Source: an uncultured Muribaculum sp. (GTDB lineage Bacteria; Bacteroidota; Bacteroidia; Bacteroidales; Muribaculaceae). Taken from it: 12,636 bases of DNA. The notes below the pieces were generated by a model that had not been told where the DNA came from, did no database searches, and worked only from the letters and a program-made list of their open reading frames with translations. Positions 6,723 through 12,636 of this stretch are shown here, piece by piece; the stretch's first letter is position 1; each line of letters begins with the position of its first letter. The stretch covers positions 1 through 12,636 of the forward strand of contig CANPDS010000036.1 of the NCBI GenBank assembly GCA_947573015.1, read 5' to 3'. Both the position numbers and the translations under genes were made by a program.

Positions 6723-6762
6723 CCTCCGGACATGCATGGCCTTATAGCCACATATCCGGAGG
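6723..6762 (+). terminator. Hairpin after purA, probable terminator
   Basis: CCTCCGGA (6723-6730) pairs with TCCGGAGG (6755-6762). The stem continues inward with ATG/CAT and then TGGC (6737-6740) with GCCA (6747-6750), one C/A mismatch, a two-base bulge and a 6-base loop. The downstream flank (AATCTATATTA) is AT-rich but has no clear T run, so it may stop transcription only partly. It is the only notable element in the 80-base purA-DUF1015 gap; I see no clear TTG/TAnnTTTG promoter for the next gene there. Confidence 0.6.
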
Positions 6763-6781
6763 AATCTATATTATCAACATC

Positions 6782-8029
6782 ATGGCCAAAGTAAAACCAT
6801 TCCGCGGTCTGCGACCTCCCCGCGAACTTGTCACAGAAGTGGCATCACGCCCCTACGATGTGCTCAACTCCGAAGAAGCCCGCGCTGAAGCCGGCGACAA
6901 CGATAAGTCGCTCTACCACATAATCAAGCCGGAAATCGACTTCGAGCCCGGAACCGATGAGCATAATCCCAAAGTGTATGACCGCGCCGTAGAAAACTTC
7001 AATGCATTCCAACAGCGCGGATGGCTCGTACAGGACGATGCGGAACACTACTATATATACGCACAGACCATGAACGGCCGCACACAATATGGCTTTGTTA
7101 TCGCCGCCAATGTCGACGACTACATGGAGGAACGCATCAAGAAGCACGAACTCACCCGTCGCGACAAGGAAGAAGACCGCATGAAGCATGTGCGCATCAA
7201 CAATGCCAATGTAGAGCCGGTGTTCTTCGCATTTCCCGATAATGCAGAGCTGGAGACAATCATAAAGGATGTGACTGCCGGTGAGCCTGAATATGATTTC
7301 ACTGCACCCGACGGATTCGGCCACCACTTCTGGGTGATCGACGACCAAAAACTGATCGACCGTATCACCGAGCTATTCGCTGCCATACCCGCCCTTTATA
7401 TAGCCGACGGACACCACCGTACTGCCGCTGCCGCTCTCGTGGGCAACGAAAAGGCTAAAAACAATCCAGCACATACCGGCAACGAAGAGTACAACTACTT
7501 CCTTGCAGTAGCATTCCCTGCATCGCACCTCAATATCATTGACTACAACCGTGTGGTACGCGATCTTAACGGACTGACCCCTGAGGCATTCCTCAAAGCC
7601 CTTGAAAAGGACTTTACCGTAGAGGATAAAGGAACGGAAGAGTATCGTCCGGCCGCTCTCCACAATTTCTCGCTCTATCTCGAAGGAAACTGGTACAGCC
7701 TAACTCCTAAACAGGGCAGATATGATGATGCCGACCCGATAGGCGGTCTTGACGTCACCATCTCCAGCGATCTCATACTGCGCGATATATTGGGTATACA
7801 CGATCTGCGTTCCGACAAGCGCATTGACTTCGTAGGTGGCATACGCGGCCTGGGCGAACTCAAACGCCGTGTCGATTCCGGTGAGATGAAGGTGGCTCTC
7901 GCACTCTATCCTGTATCGATGGATCAGCTAATGCGCATAGCCGATACCGGAAACATCATGCCTCCGAAGACCACATGGTTTGAGCCGAAACTACGTTCCG
8001 GCCTGATCATACACAAACTCGACGACTAA
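6782..8029 (+). CDS. DUF1015 family protein, function unknown
   Basis: 415 aa, soluble (no signal peptide or membrane helix seen), recognisable as DUF1015 from its N terminus KPFRGLRPPRE, the RPYDV motif (23-27) and the hallmark ALYIADGHHRTAAAA (204-218, with H211, H212 and R213), followed by an Asn/Glu-rich stretch and NYFLAVAFPASHLNIIDYNR. The conserved D-G-H-H-R suggests a catalytic or ligand-binding centre, but the biochemical role is not established to my knowledge. In many Bacteroidetes and Firmicutes the gene lies beside serC and serA (serine biosynthesis); here it lies between purA and the rseC-rnf cluster instead. It begins after the purA hairpin and ends 51 bases before rseC. The C-terminal FEPKLRSGLIIHKLDD end is typical of the family and shows no truncation. 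Confidence 0.92.
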   Translation: MAKVKPFRGLRPPRELVTEVASRPYDVLNSEEARAEAGDNDKSLYHIIKPEIDFEPGTDEHNPKVYDRAVENFNAFQQRGWLVQDDAEHYYIYAQTMNGRTQYGFVIAANVDDYMEERIKKHELTRRDKEEDRMKHVRINNANVEPVFFAFPDNAELETIIKDVTAGEPEYDFTAPDGFGHHFWVIDDQKLIDRITELFAAIPALYIADGHHRTAAAALVGNEKAKNNPAHTGNEEYNYFLAVAFPASHLNIIDYNRVVRDLNGLTPEAFLKALEKDFTVEDKGTEEYRPAALHNFSLYLEGNWYSLTPKQGRYDDADPIGGLDVTISSDLILRDILGIHDLRSDKRIDFVGGIRGLGELKRRVDSGEMKVALALYPVSMDQLMRIADTGNIMPPKTTWFEPKLRSGLIIHKLDD

Positions 8030-8080
8030 GAGAGAGTGTGTGCTCACAAACATTAGTATTGACGATCAATCTATAAAAAG

Positions 8081-8509
8081 ATGGATTACGCACTGCGCCA
8101 TCGCGGCACCATAACCAATATCAGCGGACGCAAGCTATCGGTAGCGATAGCTGCGACCGCCGACTGTGCCGGATGTGCTGTAAGATCAGTATGCCATCCA
8201 TCAGGCAAAATCGCCGGAGACACCGTGATCGAAGCACGTCTTTTGGCTCAATCGGCTACAGCCTACAGCATCGGCGACACAGTGGAAGTAGGTATCACCA
8301 CCTCTGGCCGTATGCGGGCCATAATGTTCGCATTGGCACTGCCCTGTATGCTTCTGATAGCAACCATATTGCTCGTCGGTAGCCTTGGCATGACCCAGAT
8401 CTACGCTGCTCTATCCGGCATTGCCACAGTCTTGATATATTATGCGGTGCTTTACGCACTTCGCCGAAAAGTGTTCGCCACTCCATCGTGGGTAGTGATA
8501 ACCTCCTGA
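8081..8509 (+). CDS. rseC: RseC/MucC-family protein, Rnf-associated (SoxR-reducing system type)
   Basis: Small inner-membrane protein, 142 aa. The N-terminal cytoplasmic part carries the family cysteine motif CAGCAVRSVC (C29, C32, C38), which may bind a metal or redox centre, then a beta-rich stretch ending VEVGITTSGR. Two hydrophobic helices follow (about 78-98 and 103-124), and the end is basic (ALRRKVF). In E. coli, RseC works with the Rsx/Rnf complex in keeping SoxR reduced; in Bacteroidetes a homologue typically precedes rnfB, as here, where it probably helps assembly or function of Rnf. 51 bases follow the DUF1015 stop; the nearest promoter-like string there (TAGTATTG, 8054-8061) is one base off consensus and lacks a -33 element, so a separate promoter is uncertain. 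Confidence 0.88.
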   Translation: MDYALRHRGTITNISGRKLSVAIAATADCAGCAVRSVCHPSGKIAGDTVIEARLLAQSATAYSIGDTVEVGITTSGRMRAIMFALALPCMLLIATILLVGSLGMTQIYAALSGIATVLIYYAVLYALRRKVFATPSWVVITS

Positions 8510-8584
8510 CCTCTCCCCTATTTCTCATATTTTTACCATCCTCTCCTACCTGCTCTGATACCTTTATTTAATTTTTATCCAAAT
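8510..8584 (+). promoter_or_regulatory. C/T-rich, G-free leader between rseC and rnfB
   Basis: The first 42 bases of this gap (8510-8551) contain no G at all and about 18 C, giving an unstructured C-rich RNA of the kind bound by Rho at rut sites. The second half becomes AT-rich, with TACCTTTA (8559-8566), one base off the -7 consensus TAnnTTTG. It could be a Rho-dependent control point inside the operon, a promoter for rnfB onward, or both. No known regulatory RNA family is recognised. Confidence 0.35.
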
Positions 8585-9490
8585 ATGTCCATAATCAGTG
8601 CAATTATTGTGCTTGGAGGGATAGGGCTGCTCAGTGCAGCGATCCTTTATGTTGTATCCAAGCGATTTTTTGTCAAGGAAGACTCGCGCATTGCTCTGGT
8701 AGAAGAACTGCTCCCCGGCGCCAACTGTGGAAGTTGCGGCCGATCGGGATGCCATGATTTTGCGTGCGCGTGTGCCACGGCCGATTCTCTCGACAACCTC
8801 GTATGCCCAGGTGCAGGCGAGGAAGCGATGAAGAAGATAGCCGACATCGTGGGGCTTGCTCCCACTGCATCCAAGCCCAAGGTGGCTGTGCTACATTGCT
8901 ACGGCACCTGTGCCAATCGCCCCGTAATGGCCGAATATGACGGCCCCTCATCGTGTGCAATGCTCCAGACGATGGGTGCAGGCACAACGGCATGTCCGTT
9001 CGGATGCCTTGGGTGCGGCGACTGTGTGAAAGCATGCCGCTTCGGCGCCATGCATATGGATCCGGTGACCGGACTGCCATCCATCGATCCGGATAAGTGC
9101 ACCGGCTGCGGAGCATGTGCCAAAACATGCCCACGGCACATCATCGAACTGCGCGACAAAGGTCCGCGCGGCATGCGTGTATGGGTGGCATGCTCCAACA
9201 AAGAAAAAGGAGCAGTGGCCATGAAAGAGTGTAGCGTAGCATGCATCGGCTGCGGAAAATGTGTGAAAGCTTGCCCGCACGAAGCAGTGACCGTCACTGA
9301 CAATCTTGCCTACATTGATCCGGCAAAGTGCAAACTCTGTCGCAAGTGTGTGCTCGTATGTCCGAAAGGCGCCATTCATGACTCCGGTTTCCCAATGTCG
9401 GCTGCCGACATGGCCGCGCTCGCCGAGCGCAAACGCAAAGAGGCCGAAGAGAAAAAAGCAAGTCAGTCAGATTCACAACCTAAAGATTAA
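8585..9490 (+). CDS. rnfB: Rnf complex subunit B, polyferredoxin (RnfB)
   Basis: Electron-entry subunit of the Rnf ferredoxin:NAD oxidoreductase, 301 aa. One N-terminal membrane helix (about 3-25) anchors it. Next is the 4Fe-4S domain GANCGSCGRSGCHDFA with C48, C51, C56 and C74. A middle segment has C105, C110, C124 and C137. Then come four ferredoxin-type C-x2-C-x2-C-x3-C sets: C141/144/147/151, C172/175/178/182, C220/223/226/230 and C249/252/255/259. That implies about five [4Fe-4S] clusters, against three in the proteobacterial form with two ferredoxin sets. The C terminus is a charged Lys/Glu-rich tail. The first set ends in CR rather than CP, a mild departure. rnfC starts 3 bases after the stop, so the two are translationally close in one operon. 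Confidence 0.96.
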   Translation: MSIISAIIVLGGIGLLSAAILYVVSKRFFVKEDSRIALVEELLPGANCGSCGRSGCHDFACACATADSLDNLVCPGAGEEAMKKIADIVGLAPTASKPKVAVLHCYGTCANRPVMAEYDGPSSCAMLQTMGAGTTACPFGCLGCGDCVKACRFGAMHMDPVTGLPSIDPDKCTGCGACAKTCPRHIIELRDKGPRGMRVWVACSNKEKGAVAMKECSVACIGCGKCVKACPHEAVTVTDNLAYIDPAKCKLCRKCVLVCPKGAIHDSGFPMSAADMAALAERKRKEAEEKKASQSDSQPKD

Positions 9491-9493
9491 GTC

Positions 9494-10855
9494 ATGCGCA
9501 CATTTCATATCGGCGGAGTGCATCCGCCTGAAAACAAGATTACAGCATCTTCCAAAATAATAGATGTAGAGCTGCCGCGTGAAGTAGTGGTAGTATTCGC
9601 CCAGCATATCGGCGCTCCAGCCTCGTGTATCGTGAAAAAAGGTGACCATGTAGAGCGTGGAGCCATTGTAGGCCAAGCCACAGGATTTGTATCGGCCAAC
9701 GTCCATGCTCCCATCTCAGGCACAGTAACAAAAGTAGACAAAGTAAAAGGCGCCAACGGTATGCCATGCGATACCATAACCATCGCATCCTCCGATGATG
9801 ACCACGAAAACGACCTCAAAGCCATCAGAGAGGCAAAGCCAATCCGCTCCAGTGACGAGATTAAAGCTCTTAGCGCCAAAGATATAATCGACATAATCGA
9901 CAATGCCGGGATCGTGGGCCTCGGAGGTGCCACATTCCCTACCAAAGTAAAGCTCTGTCCGCCACCGGGCATGGCAGCTGATGTCGTGGTAATCAATGCT
10001 GTAGAGTGTGAGCCATATCTCACCAACGACCATGCATTGATGCTCGAATGCCCCGACGGGATACTTGCCGGAGTAGAGATGCTGATGCGTGCGGCAAATG
10101 TGGATCGTGCCATAATTGGAATCGAGGCCAACAAAGCCAATGCCATAAGTCTGCTGCGCCAGCGGATATCCGAACTCGGAATGAATGGCATATCCGTAAT
10201 GGAGTTAATGGTAAAATATCCGCAAGGTGGCGAGAAACAGCTGATTGATGCTGTTTTAGGTAAGGAAGTACCCTCAGGCGCACTGCCCATCTCCACAGGT
10301 GCAATCGTGCAGAACGTAGCCACAGCATATGCCGTATATGAGGCCGTGACATATGGTAAGCCACTCGTAGATCGTGTGGTGACAGTAACAGGCCCGTCAG
10401 TGGAACGTCCAGGCAACTACCGCGCAACCATCGGCATGCCAATATCCGAGCTTATAGCACTTGCAGGAGGCGTACCCACAGATACCGGCAAGATAATACT
10501 CGGTGGCCCGATGATGGGCAAGACCATCGTTAATATCGATGCACCTACAATCAAAGGTGTGTCAGGTATACTCATGCTTCCTGAAAGCATGTCGGCCCGC
10601 CACCCGGTAGAGCCGTGCATACGTTGCGCACAATGTGTATCAGCATGCCCCATGGGTCTGGAACCATATCTTCTTGCCACACTGTCGCGCTACAGCGAAT
10701 GGGAAGATCTTGAGAAGGAAAAGGTGATGAATTGCGTGGAATGTGGATGCTGTAGCTTTACATGTCCGTCATCCCGTCCGCTCCTTGACTATATCCGCCT
10801 GGGAAAATCAACAGTAGGCGCAGCAATACGCGCCCGTCAGAGTCAGAAAAAGTAA
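9494..10855 (+). CDS. rnfC: Rnf complex subunit C (RnfC)
   Basis: Peripheral subunit that carries the NAD(H)/FMN-binding module of Rnf, 453 aa. Visible in order: RnfC N-terminal barrel-sandwich domain (FHIGGVHPPENK, residues 4-15, and a lipoyl-like hybrid motif NVHAPISGTV near 74-83); the Nuo51-like flavin/NADH domain with IVGLGGATFPTK (140-151) and VVVINAVECEPYLTNDHALM; a SLBB-like region (about 290-345); and two C-terminal ferredoxin sets, C375/378/381/385 and C414/417/420/424. The long Ala/Lys-rich repeat tail of enterobacterial RsxC is absent; the protein ends soon after the last cluster. No membrane helix is seen, as expected. It is followed after 16 bases by rnfD. Confidence 0.97.
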   Translation: MRTFHIGGVHPPENKITASSKIIDVELPREVVVVFAQHIGAPASCIVKKGDHVERGAIVGQATGFVSANVHAPISGTVTKVDKVKGANGMPCDTITIASSDDDHENDLKAIREAKPIRSSDEIKALSAKDIIDIIDNAGIVGLGGATFPTKVKLCPPPGMAADVVVINAVECEPYLTNDHALMLECPDGILAGVEMLMRAANVDRAIIGIEANKANAISLLRQRISELGMNGISVMELMVKYPQGGEKQLIDAVLGKEVPSGALPISTGAIVQNVATAYAVYEAVTYGKPLVDRVVTVTGPSVERPGNYRATIGMPISELIALAGGVPTDTGKIILGGPMMGKTIVNIDAPTIKGVSGILMLPESMSARHPVEPCIRCAQCVSACPMGLEPYLLATLSRYSEWEDLEKEKVMNCVECGCCSFTCPSSRPLLDYIRLGKSTVGAAIRARQSQKK

Positions 10856-10871
10856 CCGTAAACAGACAATC

Positions 10872-11825
10872 ATGAACCAAATATTGACCATATCGGCATC
10901 GCCGCATCTCCACACACGGCGCACAGTAGCGTCATGCATGTGGCATGTGGTTGTGGCGCTGCTCCCGGCTCTTGCCGCCTCACTCTACTTTTTCGGAGTA
11001 GGCGCAGCCATAGTGGTGATCACCGCAATAGCTGGATGTGCCGCATTCGAATACATCATCAACCGATGGATGTTCCATCGCCCCTCTACACTCCTCAATG
11101 GTAGTGCCATTCTTACCGGACTACTGCTCGCATTCAACCTACCATCAAATCTTCCTGTATGGATCATCCTGATAGGCTGCCTTGTAGCCATCGGCATAGG
11201 CAAGATGTCGTTCGGCGGATTGGGATGCAACATCTGGAATCCAGCACTTGTAGGCCGTGTGTTCCTGCTCATCTCATTTCCAGTACAGATGACCTCATGG
11301 CCGCTTCCGATCGTCAACCGCTGGGCATATGCCGACGCATCAACAGGGGCCACTACCCTCGGCATACTCAAGATGGGCGGCGACCCCGCGTCAATCGATC
11401 TATGGAACAGTGCCACCGGAGCCATGGGAGGCTCGCTCGGAGAGGTAAGCGCCATAGCCTTGATAATCGGAGTAATATACCTGCTTGCAGTGCGCGTCAT
11501 CACCTGGCATATTCCTGTTGCCATAGTCGGCACCGTGGCACTCTTTACTCTGTGTATAGGTGGCAATATTGCCATAGAGTTGCTGTCAGGAGGACTTCTT
11601 CTGGGTGCTTTCTTCATGGCCACCGACTACGTAACGTCCCCTATGTCGCATAAGGGTATGCTGCTATACGGTGCTATGATCGGAATAATCACTGTCGTGA
11701 TACGTCAGTGGGGCGCATATCCTGAGGGTATGTCATTCGCTATTCTGCTCATGAACAGCTTCGTGCCACTCATCAACCGCTATATAAAGCCACGTAAGTT
11801 TGGAGAAAGGGGGGCAGGAAAATGA
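10872..11825 (+). CDS. rnfD: Rnf complex subunit D, covalent-flavin membrane subunit (RnfD)
   Basis: Integral membrane subunit, 317 aa, with roughly nine or ten hydrophobic helices; it forms part of the ion path and carries FMN. The covalent flavin site is visible as DASTGATT (155-162), fitting the Dxx[ST][SG]AT motif used by the flavin transferase ApbE, with T161 the expected attachment residue. Other conserved stretches are GGLGCNIWNPALVGRVF in the first half and MATDYVTSPMSHKGMLLYGAMIG near the end, both typical of the NqrB/RnfD family. The final codons overlap the rnfG start (ATGA at 11822-11825), implying coupled translation. Confidence 0.96.
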   Translation: MNQILTISASPHLHTRRTVASCMWHVVVALLPALAASLYFFGVGAAIVVITAIAGCAAFEYIINRWMFHRPSTLLNGSAILTGLLLAFNLPSNLPVWIILIGCLVAIGIGKMSFGGLGCNIWNPALVGRVFLLISFPVQMTSWPLPIVNRWAYADASTGATTLGILKMGGDPASIDLWNSATGAMGGSLGEVSAIALIIGVIYLLAVRVITWHIPVAIVGTVALFTLCIGGNIAIELLSGGLLLGAFFMATDYVTSPMSHKGMLLYGAMIGIITVVIRQWGAYPEGMSFAILLMNSFVPLINRYIKPRKFGERGAGK

Positions 11826-12487
11826 AAAAGCTATCATCCACACTCCCCAACATGGTACTCTCTCTGGGCATTATCACAATCGTAGCCTCGGCTCTGCTCG
11901 CATGGGTCAACGGCCTCACCTCAGGCCCAATCGAGGAGGCACGCCAGAAAGAGGAGACTGAAGCCATAAAATCTGTGACTCCTCCATTCGACAACAATCC
12001 CGGAGCAGACACATGGAAATGGACTCCTCCATCTGACACCGTACCATTTATCGTATATCCTGCAATGGAGGGCAACCATCTCGCCGGCGGCGCAGTAAAG
12101 GGTTATACTAAAAACGGATTCGGCGGCGAGATACAGATCATGTTCGGATTTGCAGCTGACGGAAGCATTTCGGGCTATCAGGTGCTCTCACATGCCGAAA
12201 CTCCCGGACTTGGCGCCAAGATGCAGGAATGGTTCCGTATGGATGCCGGCAACCGCAGTGTGATTGGCAAGAATCCGGCCCAGACAGCCATGTATGTGTC
12301 AAAGGATGCCGGAGGTGCTATCGACGGCATAACGGCAGCTACCATCACCTCACGTGCATTCCTTGAAACCCTCCGCAACTGCTACGAAGCGTTTGAAGCC
12401 TATAAAGTAGCCCACGGATATGCCAACAATGCCACACAAATGGCAGGCGACGGCATTACCGGAGCATCAACACACAAAAGCAAGTAA
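11822..12487 (+). CDS. rnfG: Rnf complex subunit G, periplasmic covalent-flavin subunit (RnfG)
   Basis: 221 aa protein with one N-terminal membrane helix (about 9-29) and a periplasmic FMN-binding domain that relays electrons within Rnf. Conserved features: GGGEIQ-like stretch FGGEIQIMFGF, SHAETPGLGAKM (123-134), KDAGGAIDGITAATITSRAF. The flavin attachment motif reads DGITAAT (168-174), with T174 the expected FMN acceptor; Ala occupies the position where the ApbE motif normally has Ser or Gly. A Thr-rich polar C-terminal tail (about 195-221, NNATQMAGDGITGASTHKSK) follows the domain. Start overlaps the rnfD stop by 4 bases; rnfE begins 3 bases after its stop. Confidence 0.95.
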   Translation: MKKLSSTLPNMVLSLGIITIVASALLAWVNGLTSGPIEEARQKEETEAIKSVTPPFDNNPGADTWKWTPPSDTVPFIVYPAMEGNHLAGGAVKGYTKNGFGGEIQIMFGFAADGSISGYQVLSHAETPGLGAKMQEWFRMDAGNRSVIGKNPAQTAMYVSKDAGGAIDGITAATITSRAFLETLRNCYEAFEAYKVAHGYANNATQMAGDGITGASTHKSK

Positions 12488-12490
12488 GCC

Positions 12491-12636
12491 ATGAACAAAT
12501 TACGTATCATATATAACGGACTTCTCACCGAGAATCCGACATTCGTGTTGCTGCTCGGCATGTGCCCTACACTCGGCACCACCGGTTCAGCAATGACAGG
12601 CATGTCGATGGGTCTGGCCACCATGGGAGTGCTCAT
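12491..12636 (+). CDS. rnfE: Rnf complex subunit E, N-terminal part (cut by window edge)
   Basis: Only 48 codons are present, starting MNKLRIIYNGLLTENPTFVL. The segment TENPTFVLLLGMCPTLGTT matches the start of RnfE/NqrD-type membrane subunits, where the cysteine in LG-x-CP (here C25) is one of the ligands of the buried iron-sulfur centre shared with RnfA. The frame is open to the window edge. It starts 3 bases after the rnfG stop, continuing the operon. rnfA is expected next, outside the window. Confidence 0.9.
   Translation, partial: MNKLRIIYNGLLTENPTFVLLLGMCPTLGTTGSAMTGMSMGLATMGVL

Noticed and set aside
6723..6762. Possible purine riboswitch or PurR-like operator after purA
   Set aside because: The element is a single hairpin downstream of purA, without a multi-stem core or the conserved joining sequences of a purine riboswitch; a terminator is simpler.
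8058..8070. Short inverted repeat ATTGA-CGA-TCAAT just before rseC
   Set aside because: A 5-bp arm in AT-rich sequence is expected by chance and is not tied to a clear promoter.
9505..10416. Long open frame on the minus strand inside rnfC (303 codons)
   Set aside because: It lies opposite rnfC, whose protein is unmistakable, and its translation is Ser/Thr/Pro-rich with no recognisable domain. It is an antisense shadow of a G+C-balanced gene.
10985..11623. Minus-strand open frame of 212 codons inside rnfD
   Set aside because: Translation is rich in Met, Pro and Ala in the pattern expected from the complement of membrane-protein codons, with no family signal or upstream promoter.
1..12636. 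Mobile element, CRISPR array, phage or defence system
   Set aside because: Every long frame with protein-family support is a housekeeping or energy-metabolism gene; I saw no transposase, integrase, regular spaced repeats, tRNA or composition break.

Overview
This window looks like ordinary core chromosome of a Bacteroidales bacterium. Base composition is near half G+C by eye, which with the gene content suggests a Muribaculaceae-like relative more than a low-G+C Bacteroides; that rank is an inference. The main evidence is the protein families (Fur-family regulator next to purA, a DUF1015 protein, an RseC-Rnf cluster in the order rseC-B-C-D-G-E) and promoters of the Bacteroidetes type (TTG, about 20 bases, TAnnTTTG). 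There are no mobile elements, CRISPR arrays, tRNAs or rRNAs that I can see.

Layout. Bases 1-455 are the 3' end of thiC (thiamine pyrimidine synthesis), closed by a strong hairpin at 507-547 that also lies behind the convergent gene. Bases 600-1304 (minus) encode an NlpC/P60 cell-wall hydrolase lipoprotein. It is divergent from mutS2 (1421-3874), a MutS2 ATPase with a C-terminal Smr nuclease domain. mutS2 converges with only 16 bases between stop codons on a secreted glycerophosphodiester phosphodiesterase-like gene (3891-4793, minus). That gene is divergent from a Fur-family regulator (4941-5402), and the two share a compact, exactly symmetric bidirectional promoter. The regulator is followed closely by purA (5433-6701), which ends in a hairpin. 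A DUF1015 protein (6782-8029) comes next.

From 8081 to the right edge lies the Rnf electron-transport cluster: rseC, rnfB, rnfC, rnfD, rnfG and the first 48 codons of rnfE; rnfA is presumably beyond the edge. RnfB, C, D, G, E and A together form a membrane complex that moves electrons between ferredoxin and NAD while pumping Na+ or H+. The iron-sulfur motifs of RnfB and RnfC and the covalent-flavin motifs of RnfD and RnfG are all visible.

I do not see an undescribed multi-gene system. The most interesting signals are regulatory: the mirror-symmetric promoter between the phosphodiesterase and Fur-family genes with a 7-bp dyad covering both -33 elements; two genes (mutS2, fur-like) whose -7 box lies only 8-9 bases before the ATG, predicting leaderless or nearly leaderless mRNAs; a 42-base G-free C/T-rich leader before rnfB; and an Ala-containing variant of the flavin attachment motif in RnfG.
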